14,955 nucleotides of DNA, from positions 1-14,955 of the forward strand of contig CAYUCE010000045.1 of the NCBI GenBank assembly GCA_964443275.1. The letters run 5' to 3'. Positions 7,386 through 14,955 of this stretch are shown in pieces. The stretch's first letter is position 1; every line of letters starts with the position of its first letter. The stretch comes from CAYUCE01 sp964443275. GTDB lineage: Bacteria > Bipolaricaulota > Bipolaricaulia > CAYUCE01. The notes beneath the pieces were generated by a model that was given only the letters and a program-made list of their open reading frames with translations, was not told the DNA's origin and searched no databases. The translations under genes were made by a program, and so were the position numbers.

Positions 7386-7426
7386 TTTGCATTTTTCACT
7401 CTGCATTTTTCACTCTGCATTTTCAT
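7386..7426 (-). repeat. 14-bp tandem repeat array, inverted relative to 5156-5197
   Basis: Read on the minus strand, the units are GTGAAAAATGCAGA (7400-7413) and GTGAAAAATGCAAA (7386-7399), with a shortened unit at 7414-7426. They match the units at 5156-5197 apart from one A/G difference in some units. The array lies about 75 bases upstream of the DUF2007 start in the 7310-7586 intergenic region, between two divergently transcribed genes. Confidence 0.88.
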
Positions 7427-7482
7427 TTATGTTACCAAAAACAAGCGCATTCTACTAATTGATCGATAGATATTGCTTTTAG

Positions 7483-7543
7483 GAGAGGAAAATTTCTCCC
7501 TCGCTGCTTCATCATACTTGCTTGACTTCAGTCTGTCCAAGCC
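7483..7543. repeat. probable second member of the intergenic hairpin-repeat family
   Basis: CCTCGCTGC at 7499-7507 is identical to 3741-3749. The flanking GAGAGGAAAATTTCTC aligns with the left arm at 3721-3740, with two or three short indels. Similarity appears to continue, more weakly, to about 7543. Both copies read the same way and both lie in gene-free DNA upstream of a + strand gene. Confidence 0.4.
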
Positions 7544-7586
7544 TATAATTGCAAGGGTTAACTCCCCCTGAGCATGAGGTGAAATT

Positions 7587-8918
7587 GTGATAAAAACCGA
7601 TGTGGCCATAATAGGAGCCGGTCCTGCCGGTCTATTTGCTGCGGATGAATTGGCCGATTCAGACCTTGAGGTAGTCGTAATTGAAAAAGGAAAAGACCTG
7701 GGCCGGAGAAGAAGCGTCACTAACGGAGTGGGTGGAGCCGGTGCCTATTCCAGTGGCATGCTCAACCTTACCCCGGACATAGGTGGTGATCCTCACAGCT
7801 TCAACAGAAATAGGGGCGAGATTCAAAAATATTTGGATATCGTGGACCAAACTTTTATCAATTACGGAGCCACCGAAGAATATTCGGGAGTTAATTCGGC
7901 CGACCTTAAGAAGCTAAAAGAAAAAGCCAGCCGGTCGGGTATAGAATTTATCAGCGGCAAACAGAAGTTTTTGGGAACTTCCAAAGTAAGAGCGGTCACC
8001 CAAAAATTTGTGGAAAGCTTAAAAGAAAAAGGGATCAAATTTCTTACTGACACCGAAGTGTTAAAACTAAAAACCCGGGATACCGATCGGCCATACAAAT
8101 TAATCTGTGAGGGCCGGGAAGTAAGGGCCAAATTTGTGATTGCCTGTCCGGGAAGAACCGGTGCTTACTGGCTGAGGGAGCAGGCCAAAGAACTTGAGAT
8201 TAAATACGAATACGGTCCCATCGACGTAGGAGTGAGGGTGGAGTTTCCGGCTGAGATCTATAGACCGGTAGCAAAAGTGATGCGGGATGCCAAATTCCGG
8301 ATGCTAACTGATACTTACGATGACCAGGTAAGAAATTTCTGTACCAACCACCGGGGATTTGTAATAAGGGAAAAACATCCAGATTTTACCTTAGTAAATG
8401 GGCACGCTAAGCCGGAAGGTAAGACAGAAAATACCAATTTTGCCTTCTTATCTCACGTTGAACTCACCGATCCCATTGAAGATACCACCAGATACGGACG
8501 GGCTATAGCAGAGGTGGCAACTCGAATCGGAGGGGACAGGCCCATCCTGCAGCGTTTAAAGGACTTAAAATCCGGTAAGCGTTCTACCGATCGCCGGCTG
8601 AGGCGAGCCTTGGTCAAACCAACTTTGGCTGAATACACTCCGGGAGATATTTCCATGGCTCTTCCTCATCGGATCGTGGTAAATATCTTGGAAGGACTGC
8701 AGAAATTAGATAAAGTCTTACCAGGGCTTTACTCCGATCACACCCTAATTTATGCTCCGGAAATCAAGTTTTACGATACCAGATACCCGGTTAACAAATG
8801 GATGGAGACCTCAAAGCCCGGCTTTTACGTGGCCGGCGATGCCTCCGGGCACAGTCGGGGTATCGTCTATTCAGCCATCACCGGCATTATCGCCTCCCAA
8901 GGCATAAAGAGAGCCTAA
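7587..8918 (+). CDS. FAD-dependent dehydrogenase, COG2509 type
   Basis: The 443-residue flavoprotein has the dinucleotide-binding motif IIGAGPAGLFAA at 8-19 and the ribose-binding acid of VIEKG at 31-35. A glycine-rich segment, GVGGAGAYSSGMLNLTPDIGG, spans about 47-67. The second FAD motif near the C-terminus is GFYVAGDASGHSRGIVYSAITG. These fit the uncharacterised NAD/FAD-utilising dehydrogenases of COG2509. The physiological substrate is unknown, and I see no Fe-S cluster motif or membrane segment. The start is GTG at 7587, supported by GAGGTG a few bases upstream; no ATG is better placed. It converges on the formate dehydrogenase operon with a 29-base gap and no obvious terminator, so the two could interfere or share 3' regulation. 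Confidence 0.85.
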   Translation: MIKTDVAIIGAGPAGLFAADELADSDLEVVVIEKGKDLGRRRSVTNGVGGAGAYSSGMLNLTPDIGGDPHSFNRNRGEIQKYLDIVDQTFINYGATEEYSGVNSADLKKLKEKASRSGIEFISGKQKFLGTSKVRAVTQKFVESLKEKGIKFLTDTEVLKLKTRDTDRPYKLICEGREVRAKFVIACPGRTGAYWLREQAKELEIKYEYGPIDVGVRVEFPAEIYRPVAKVMRDAKFRMLTDTYDDQVRNFCTNHRGFVIREKHPDFTLVNGHAKPEGKTENTNFAFLSHVELTDPIEDTTRYGRAIAEVATRIGGDRPILQRLKDLKSGKRSTDRRLRRALVKPTLAEYTPGDISMALPHRIVVNILEGLQKLDKVLPGLYSDHTLIYAPEIKFYDTRYPVNKWMETSKPGFYVAGDASGHSRGIVYSAITGIIASQGIKRA

Positions 8919-8947
8919 AGTTCATCACACTTTATTTATAGATGCTA

Positions 8948-11487
8948 TTAATCCTTGCTTATATCAACTTTAGCTGGCTCGATACTAACCGCACAGACTT
9001 TAAGCTCCGGTATCTTGGCAATCGGATCCAAAACCGGATTGGTGAGCATGTTAGCAGCCGCCTGGGCAAAATGGAAAGGGATAAATACCGTACCTTGGGA
9101 GATTCCCTGACTGAAGCTTGCCTTGATTAGGATCTCACCCCGCCTGGATTTAACCTTGACCATTTCCCCATCTTTAATTCCTATTTTTCTGGCGTCCGCG
9201 GGGTTGATTTCCACGAAAGCTTCCGAAACCAACTCTTCAAGTCCGGTTACCCGGCCGGTCATGGTGCGGGTGTGAAAATGATAAAGGACTCGGCCGGTAG
9301 TTAAGACCAGTGGGTAATCAGCATCCGGCAGCTCAGCCGGCTTTTTGTACTCTACCGGGTGAAATTTGCCTCTGCCGCGGGCAAACTCTCCTTTATGCAA
9401 ATATTTGGTGCCCGGATCGTCGTCATCGGTACATGGCCACTGGAGGCCGGTTTTCTCTAGTCTATGGTATCTAATACCTCCATATATAGGGGTTAAGGCG
9501 GCCAATTCATCCATAATCTCCGAGGGATGCCTGTATTTCATTTGATAGCCCATTTTTCCGGCCATTTGGGATATAATCTGCCAATCGGGGCGAGAATCAC
9601 CTACAGGATCAATAGCTTGATTCACCCGCTGAATTCTTCGCTCCGTATTGGTAAAAGTTCCCTCCTTTTCGGCAAAGCTAGCCGCAGGGAGTATCAAATC
9701 GGCAAATTCTGCTGTCTCGGACATAAATAAGTCCTGGACGATTAAAAAGTCAAGTGATTTGAGAGCCTCCTTGACATGTGGTATATCCGGGTCGGACACC
9801 ATGGGATTTTCTCCCATTATATACATACCTCTCAGGTGGCCCTCTCGGGCAGCGTTCATCATTTCCACTACCGTAAGGCCATTTTCTGAAGGAAGTCCTA
9901 CTTCCCACCCCTTTTCAAATTTGGTGCGGATTTCCGGATTCTCTACCGATTGATAGCCGGGATATACATTGGGCAGCGCTCCCAAATCGCAAGCCCCCTG
10001 CACGTTGTTTTGGCCCCGCAGCGGATTTACNNNNNNNNNNNNNNNNNNNNNNNNNNNNNNNNNNNNNNNNNNNNNNNNNNNNNNNNNNNNNNNNNNNNNN
10101 NNNNNNNNNNNNNNNNNNNNNNNNNNNNNNCTTCTTCCAAAATTACCTGCATCATGGCGTTTAGCCAGGCCACATCGGAGCCGGGTTTTTGCTGTAGGTG
10201 AAGATCCGCTATTTGGGCTAGCTCGATTTTTCGGGGATCAACTACGATTAGCTTGGCTCCGTTTTTTACCGCCTTTTTTACAAACAAACTGATTACCGGA
10301 TGGGTCTCCGTAGTGTTTGATCCGGTAACCAGGATACAATCTGTATCTGCAATTTCGTGAATGGAGTTGGTCATTGCTCCGCTACCGAAGGCCCTTACCA
10401 ACCCGGCCACTGTAGAAGCGTGGCAAAGGCGTGCGCAGTGATCGACATTATTAGTCCCCAATACCGCTCGGGCAAATTTTTGCATCAGGTAGTTTTCTTC
10501 GTTGGTGCACTTGGCCGAAGAAAGGACGGCCAGACTGTCGGAACCGTGGTGGTCTTTGATCTGGGTCAATTTATCCGCCGTTATGCTCAAAGCTTCCTCC
10601 CAATCTATCTCTTCAAATTTACCGTCCCTTTTTATCAATGGGCTAGTCAGGCGCTCACCGCTGTTGATAAAGTCCATCCCAAACCTTCCCTTTACGCAGA
10701 GCTTTATCCTGTTTACCCCTGCATTTTCATCAGATGTAACTTTTACCACTTGGCCGTCTCGTACGTTAAGATCGAGTTGACAGCCCACCCCGCAGAACGG
10801 GCAGATGGTGGTTACTTTTTTATATTCCCATTCCCTGCCTTGGAATTTCTCATTTTTGCCTGTTAAGGCACCGGTAGGACACAAAGCTACACATTGGCCG
10901 CAAAATTCACAATTTGTGTCCGTCAGGTCAATTTCAAACGGGGTAGCTATCTTGGTGTTAAATCCACGCTGTGAAAAGCTGTATACGGAACGTCCCTGTA
11001 TTTCTTCACAAACTCTAACACAGCTTCCACACAGGATGCATTTGTTATAGTCACGAATAATAAAGGGGTTGCCTTCATCCACAGTGTAGCGGTTGGCTTC
11101 ATAATCTTCTCCCTTGAAACAATTACGATCTACCTGGTACTGATAAGCCAAATCTTGCAATTTGCAGTTACCACTCCGCTCACAAATTAAGCAATCTTGA
11201 GGGCAATCGGAAAGTAGCAGCTCGATGTTTAATTTGCGATAATTCCTTATCCGCTGATTATCGGTCTCTACTACCAGATTCTCTTCTGCCGGGTAAGAGC
11301 AGGCAGCCACCAGTTCACCGGATTCGGTTAATTCTACCAGACAGACTCGACAAGCACCGAAAGGTTTCAGTTCTTGGTTGTAACATAAGGTGGGTATCTC
11401 AATACCGGCATTTTGAGCTGCCTCTAGGATGGTAGAATCCTCATTTACTTTTATCTTTTTACCGTCAATGGTAAGTTTTACGCTCAT
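8948..11487 (-). CDS. fdhA: formate dehydrogenase catalytic subunit, Mo/W-bisMGD, interrupted by a sequencing gap
   Basis: It oxidises formate to CO2 (or the reverse) in the cytoplasm. Order from the N-terminus: [2Fe-2S] with C35, C46, C49 and C63; a NuoG-like cluster with C95, C99, C102 and C108; two ferredoxin clusters, C150/153/156/160 and C193/196/199/203; the [4Fe-4S] of the molybdopterin domain, C229/232/236/264; and the metal ligand C355 in ARLCHASTVAGL, where related enzymes often have selenocysteine. After the gap the frame resumes at VNPLRGQNN and ends in the dinucleotide-binding domain (LVLTTGRVLYHFHTRTM). Present are 452 residues before and 360 after the gap; I estimate about 90 missing, giving about 900 in total, near the Moorella-type length. 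AAGGGG precedes the ATG. The NuoF-like gene lies 51 bases upstream. Close homologues such as NADP-reducing hydrogenase subunits are excluded by the C-H metal-ligand motif and the molybdopterin domain. Confidence 0.93.
10031..10130. other. assembly gap of 100 n inside fdhA
   Basis: Exactly 100 n are present, the conventional placeholder for a gap of unknown length. Reading frame shows that the true length differs. The N-terminal side ends one base into a codon and the C-terminal side resumes on a codon boundary, so an intact gene needs a gap of length 2 modulo 3, whereas 100 is 1 modulo 3. From the family, about 270 bases are probably missing. Confidence 0.95.
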
Positions 11488-11538
11488 AAAGCCCCTTTTC
11501 TGTTTATTATTTTACCCAAAAGTAAAAAGTGTAGAGTT

Positions 11539-13341
11539 TCACACTCTTTTAACCGCACCGAACTTACAGACCTCCGCACATAGGCCGCAACCTTCGCAAA
11601 GTTCAGGATCTATTACATACACCTCTCCCGGTTCACCCTCTATAGCCTGGCTCGGACAGACGTCCTTACATTGGTTGCAGCCCCGGCAATTATCTTCAAT
11701 TATTCTGTAAGTAACCAAATCTACGCAAACTCCGGCCGGACATTTTTTATCCTCGATATGGGTCAAATACTCATCTCTAAAGTATCTTATAGTAGTAAGC
11801 ACCGGATTGGGAGCAGTCTGGCCCAAACCGCACAGAGAAGATTCTTTTACCATTTGGGCAATTTCTTCTAAAAGCTCCAGATCGCTCTCTTCTCCCTTTC
11901 CTTGAGTAATTTTATTCAATATCTCCAACATACGCTTGGTTCCCACCCGGCAAGGAGTGCATTTTCCACAGGACTCTTCCTGTACAAAGGAGAGAAAATA
12001 GCGGGCTACATCCACCATACAGGTGTCCTGATCCATCACCACCATCCCCCCGGATCCCATAATAGAACCTGCTCCCTGCAGTGATTCATAATCTATGGGT
12101 AGATCCAGTAAATCGGCGGGGATACAACCTCCGGACGGTCCCCCAGTCTGGACAGCCTTAAATTTTTTTCCGTTGGGGATTCCTCCTCCGATATCGAATA
12201 TAATTTCCCGGAGGGTAGTTCCTATAGGAACTTCAACCAGACCGGAGTTAGCAATCTTGCCGGTTAATGCAAATACCATAGTTCCCCCACTACTTTCGCT
12301 ACCTAAACCGGCAAACCATTCCCCTCCTTGGGAGATAATGGCAGGGATGGAAGCAAATGTCTTTACGTTATTGATATTGGTTGGTTTTCCCCATAAGCCG
12401 GAATTAGCCGGGTAGGGAGGCCTTGAGCTGGGCATCCCCCTTTTACCTTGAATGGAGGACATCATGGCGGTTTCTTCACCGCAAACAAATGCCCCGGCCC
12501 CCTCACTTATCTCCAGATGAAACTTGGTTCCTGATCCTAGAATATTCTTGCCCAAAAAACCTTGCTCTTGAGCATCCCCTATCGCTTTACGAAATCTCTT
12601 TAAAGCCAAGGGGTATTCCGCTCGAACATAGATATAACCTTGTTCAGCACCAATGGCGTATGCTGCAATTACCATTCCTTCTAAAACTTTATGCGGATCT
12701 GCTTCCAATATACTTCGATCCATAAAAGCACCCGGATCCCCTTCATCAGCATTGCATACTAAGTATTTCTTACTTCCCGAAGCCCGGCGGCAAAATTCCC
12801 ACTTGATCCCGGTGGGAAAACCTGCTCCGCCTCGGCCTCTAAGGTTGGATTCCTTCACTTCCTCAATCACTTCTTCCGGGGTCATCTCCCGGAGTACCTT
12901 TTCCAAAGCTTGATATCCTCCCTTGTGGATATAATCATGAATGTTCTCCGGGTTTATATGGCCACAGTTTTTAAGTATGATCCTTTTTTGTTTATTGTAA
13001 AAGTCAATCTGAGGATAGTGAGGGATCAGCTTATCTGAAGAAGGGTCTCGATAAAATAGACGTTCTACAGGTTGGCCTTCGGCTATATGAGATTGGACAA
13101 TCTCGGCTGCATCGTCCTCTCGGACATGGGTATAAAAGATGTGTTCAGGCTCGACTACTACGATAGGCCCTTGCTGGCAAAACCCATGACAACCGGTAAA
13201 TTTAATTTCAGTATCCTCTTCTAATCCCAACTCTTCAAGGGAATTCTTTAATGCTGCATAAATTTGAGGTGATTTAGAGGAAACACACCCTGTACCCTCA
13301 CAGACCATTATGGTGTGCTTATTGTTTACTGTGTTACCCAT
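11539..13341 (-). CDS. NuoF/HydB-like FMN and Fe-S subunit of the formate dehydrogenase (NAD(P)-binding)
   Basis: The 600-residue subunit passes electrons between Fe-S clusters and NAD(P) through FMN. An N-terminal thioredoxin-like [2Fe-2S] domain has C14, C19, C51 and C55. The NuoF core has GRGGAGFPTG at 169-178 and CNADEGDPGAFMDR at 196-209 for NAD(H) and FMN, an SLBB-like stretch near 355-400, and the [4Fe-4S] motif CGKCTPC at 458-464 with C504. The C-terminus carries two ferredoxin clusters, C552/555/558/562 and C582/585/588/592. This architecture is that of HndC and HydB, including subunits of electron-bifurcating hydrogenases and formate dehydrogenases. The ATG follows AAGGGGAG, which overlaps the end of the NuoE-like gene; the gap is five bases. 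Whether the acceptor is NAD or NADP, and whether ferredoxin is also reduced, cannot be read from sequence alone. Confidence 0.92.
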   Translation of the reverse strand: MGNTVNNKHTIMVCEGTGCVSSKSPQIYAALKNSLEELGLEEDTEIKFTGCHGFCQQGPIVVVEPEHIFYTHVREDDAAEIVQSHIAEGQPVERLFYRDPSSDKLIPHYPQIDFYNKQKRIILKNCGHINPENIHDYIHKGGYQALEKVLREMTPEEVIEEVKESNLRGRGGAGFPTGIKWEFCRRASGSKKYLVCNADEGDPGAFMDRSILEADPHKVLEGMVIAAYAIGAEQGYIYVRAEYPLALKRFRKAIGDAQEQGFLGKNILGSGTKFHLEISEGAGAFVCGEETAMMSSIQGKRGMPSSRPPYPANSGLWGKPTNINNVKTFASIPAIISQGGEWFAGLGSESSGGTMVFALTGKIANSGLVEVPIGTTLREIIFDIGGGIPNGKKFKAVQTGGPSGGCIPADLLDLPIDYESLQGAGSIMGSGGMVVMDQDTCMVDVARYFLSFVQEESCGKCTPCRVGTKRMLEILNKITQGKGEESDLELLEEIAQMVKESSLCGLGQTAPNPVLTTIRYFRDEYLTHIEDKKCPAGVCVDLVTYRIIEDNCRGCNQCKDVCPSQAIEGEPGEVYVIDPELCEGCGLCAEVCKFGAVKRV

Positions 13342-13346
13342 CCTGA

Positions 13347-13859
13347 TTACTCCCCTTCAGATTTGCCCAGCCTGGTGAGCAAGTCTTTCACTGAGGTGAC
13401 GGTCATATTGCCGTGTACCTCTCCATCAACCTCCACAACCGGAGCTAGCGCACAGCATCCCACACAAGCTACCCTTTTCAAGCTGAAGGTGCCGTCTTCG
13501 GTAGTTTCCCCCGGAGCTATATCCAGTTGTCTTCTTACACTTTCCAAAATAGCCTTACCCCCTTGGACGTGGCAGGCTGTGCCCTGACAGACTTTTATGA
13601 TATGTTCTCCACCCGGTTGCAAATCGAATTGGGAATAAAAAGTTACAATACCCCAAATGCGGCTCATCGGAATTCGCAACCTCTCAGCTAGATAGAAAAG
13701 GACGGGGCGAGGAAGGTATCCATACTTATCTTGCATCTTTTGAAGGATGGATATCAAAGGGGTGGAACCTTCGTTGAAACTTTTAAGGATCTGTTCGGTC
13801 TTTTTCCTATCTTCTGCGGTGACTTGTACGCTCTCTTGATTTGGATGTCTCTTAAGCAC
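13347..13859 (-). CDS. NuoE/HydC-like [2Fe-2S] subunit of the formate dehydrogenase
   Basis: The 170-residue protein is a thioredoxin-like [2Fe-2S] subunit, with an N-terminal helical part at about 15-75 (YGYLP, then IWGIVTFYSQF) and ligands C91, C96 (CQGTAC), C132 and C136 (CVGCC). The CALAPVV tail of the motif is standard for NuoE, HndA and HydC. It delivers electrons to or from the NuoF-like partner. The start is GTG at 13859, with GAGGGG about nine bases upstream; no ATG lies near the expected N-terminus. It is the first gene of the operon NuoE-like, NuoF-like, FdhA, with five bases to the next gene. Confidence 0.92.
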   Translation of the reverse strand: MLKRHPNQESVQVTAEDRKKTEQILKSFNEGSTPLISILQKMQDKYGYLPRPVLFYLAERLRIPMSRIWGIVTFYSQFDLQPGGEHIIKVCQGTACHVQGGKAILESVRRQLDIAPGETTEDGTFSLKRVACVGCCALAPVVEVDGEVHGNMTVTSVKDLLTRLGKSEGE

Positions 13860-13915
13860 TAAACAATTCCCCTCTATTTTTTTGAAGATCTGCTCAAAAT
13901 AAAGATCTAGGTCTA

Positions 13916-13945
13916 AGTATAATGGGAGATCGATAAATAAAACAA
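13916..13945 (-). promoter_or_regulatory. possible promoter of the formate dehydrogenase operon
   Basis: Read on the minus strand, TTGTTT (13940-13945) and TATACT (13916-13921) are 18 bases apart, each close to the housekeeping consensus. They lie about 56 bases upstream of the GTG of the NuoE-like gene. No clear operator palindrome is seen. The 173-base interval to the amidase gene shows no convincing terminator. Confidence 0.35.
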
Positions 13946-14032
13946 GCCGGAGATATGCTTAGAAATCTCTACTTTCCGAAATAACCAAAGGTAAGATATC
14001 ATCTGAACTTAAAGGGGGAAGTTTTAATGTTT

Positions 14033-14680
14033 TCAGTAAACTCTCAAGAATTCCTTAATTCCTGCTATGATGCCTTCGGCTATTTGACTCTGGTAACTGG
14101 TTCTTTTAAGCTTTACCTCTTCGGAGGGATTAGTTAAAAACCCAACTTCAACCAGCACGGCAGGCATGTGGGCCTTCCTGATAAACAGGGGGGCTTGGCG
14201 AATACCTCTATCCTTAGCTTGTGTTCTGTATACCAGATTCTTTTGAATTGCTTTCGCTAATTTCTTGCTTTCGTTTATTTGGTAACCATTTAATTCTTCA
14301 GCTATGAAAGTCTCTACACCTTTGACATATTCTAGTGAATGGGCGTTAGCATGGACGCTGATGAAAAGGTCAGCCGCCAGCTGATGGGCGTACTCAACCC
14401 TATCATAGGGCTCTACGTAGCGGTCGCTTTTTCTGGTGAGATAGATTTCTATCTCCGGTTCGGCCGTGGATTGGGTATAGATCATCTTTGAGATAGTCAA
14501 TATAATATCCTTTTCTTCTGTGCCGGAGTATCCAATGCAGCCGGGATCGAAACCCCCATGTCCGGGATCGATGACCACCCGGTACTTGTGGGTAAATTTG
14601 GTTCCCGCACTGAGCGAAAAAGCCATTAACGTGGCTAGAATCAACAAAGGTACAAACAAGAACTTTAAAAATTTTGTCAT
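14033..14680 (-). CDS. exported N-acetylmuramoyl-L-alanine amidase (Amidase_3)
   Basis: This 215-residue zinc amidase cleaves the bond between MurNAc and L-alanine in peptidoglycan. A signal peptide or N-terminal anchor covers about residues 1-25 (KFLKFLFVPLLILATLMAFSLSAG). Zinc ligands are the histidine in VVIDPGHGG, the glutamate in GTEEKD and the histidine in FISVHANAH; the catalytic glutamate is in VLVEVGFLTN. There is no SH3, LysM or SPOR cell-wall-binding domain, so it is a minimal catalytic form like sporulation or CwlD-type amidases, which have similar length. A role in spore cortex modification is a possibility only. AGAGGAGG, about six bases before the ATG, is a strong ribosome binding site. 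It is oriented like the formate dehydrogenase operon and lies upstream of it, but the 173-base gap and a candidate promoter suggest separate transcription. Confidence 0.9.
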   Translation of the reverse strand: MTKFLKFLFVPLLILATLMAFSLSAGTKFTHKYRVVIDPGHGGFDPGCIGYSGTEEKDIILTISKMIYTQSTAEPEIEIYLTRKSDRYVEPYDRVEYAHQLAADLFISVHANAHSLEYVKGVETFIAEELNGYQINESKKLAKAIQKNLVYRTQAKDRGIRQAPLFIRKAHMPAVLVEVGFLTNPSEEVKLKRTSYQSQIAEGIIAGIKEFLRVY

Positions 14681-14792
14681 AACCTGCCTCCTCTAACAGT
14701 CACGAAGTTTTATCCTCCAAAGTTGGTTATATTATTGAGCTTTTCGATCATTAAAGAAGCAAAAGATCGATCATGGATGTTATATTCTCGTA

Positions 14793-14955
14793 CTACGCTT
14801 CTTCGAAGCTCTCTGCTTCGCAAGCTTCGCAGAAGCGGAGAAGAGCCTTCAGGGTTCCACCCTTATATGGGATGCCCAAATAAAAGCCATGGAACCTTGC
14901 GCCATCCGCTACGAAAAACCACTTCCCTGGAACTTTCTTGGCTATAACTTGCGTT
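14793..14955 (-). CDS. possible 3' end of an unrecognised gene, truncated by the window edge (strand uncertain)
   Basis: The minus strand is open from the window edge to a TAG at 14793-14795, giving about 53 residues that include VPGKWFFVADGARFHGFYLG and end in a Glu/Ala-rich tail. The plus strand is also open here, from 14739 to the edge, and would contain AIRYEKPLPWNFLGYNLR, which matches the + reading at 2-136. Only one of these can be a real gene, and I recognise neither. A short hairpin, GCTTC-GCA-GAAGC near 14825-14837, falls within it. Confidence 0.2.
   Translation of the reverse strand, partial: TQVIAKKVPGKWFFVADGARFHGFYLGIPYKGGTLKALLRFCEACEAESFEEA
14901..14955. repeat. 55-bp direct repeat, right copy
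   Basis: It matches 53-107 in the same orientation with three mismatches and no gap. It runs to the last base of the window, so the repeat may continue beyond it. Confidence 0.85.

Noticed and set aside
5156..7426. CRISPR interpretation of the 14-bp arrays
   Set aside because: The units are directly abutting without spacers, they are too short, and there are no cas genes.
9950..10292. Plus-strand open frames crossing the n-run
   Set aside because: They exist only because n codons are not stops, and they are antisense to fdhA.
11533..11547. Small inverted repeat AGAGT-N5-ACTCT between the NuoF-like gene and fdhA
   Set aside because: The stem is only five base pairs and lacks a T-run on the transcribed strand, so neither a terminator nor a regulatory hairpin can be supported.
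10357..12913. Several + strand open frames of 60-170 codons across the formate dehydrogenase genes
   Set aside because: All are antisense to strongly conserved Fe-S subunits and resemble no protein family.

Overview
The window is about 15 kb of bacterial DNA of moderate G+C. It carries a run of 100 n at 10031-10130, so it is draft or metagenome scaffold sequence. The gene content suggests an anaerobe: a cytosolic Fe-S/FMN formate dehydrogenase of the NuoE-NuoF-FdhA type, a COG2509 flavoprotein and a Crp/Fnr-type regulator. A deep clostridial-type (Bacillota) lineage or another anaerobic group with similar enzymes is plausible, but nothing here fixes the taxonomy. Purine-rich ribosome binding sites precede many, not all, starts.

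Layout. 1-136: end repeat, possibly the tail of a gene. 352-984 (+): Crp/Fnr-family regulator. 1062-2093 and 2090-2980 (+): an overlapping pair, an HpnA-like SDR sugar epimerase/reductase and an exported TatT-like helical-repeat protein. 3002-3556 (-): macro-domain protein. 3557-4099: gene-free, with a hairpin element. 4100-5173 and 5228-6343 (+): mannose-1-phosphate guanylyltransferase and UDP-GlcNAc 2-epimerase, which make sugar nucleotides for surface polysaccharide, closed by a clear terminator. 6381-7309 (-): DUF2007 protein and protein-L-isoaspartate methyltransferase. 7587-8918 (+): FAD-dependent dehydrogenase. 8948-13859 (-): three-gene formate dehydrogenase operon, with the catalytic subunit interrupted by the sequencing gap. 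14033-14680 (-): exported N-acetylmuramoyl-L-alanine amidase. 14793-14955: the second copy of the end repeat.

The clearest functional unit is the formate dehydrogenase operon. Its NuoE-like, NuoF-like and molybdopterin subunits together provide a path from formate through Fe-S clusters to FMN and NAD(P)H. The cluster-rich NuoF subunit resembles those of electron-bifurcating hydrogenases, so ferredoxin coupling is possible. The catalytic subunit uses cysteine, not selenocysteine, at the metal-ligand position.

I found no CRISPR array, prophage, complete insertion sequence or defence island. The less ordinary signals are non-coding: a 55-bp near-identical direct repeat at the two extreme ends, two 14-bp tandem arrays in opposite orientation flanking 5.2-7.4 kb, and a family of short intergenic hairpin elements at 3721-3810 and 7483-7543. 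I do not see a convincing new multi-gene system.
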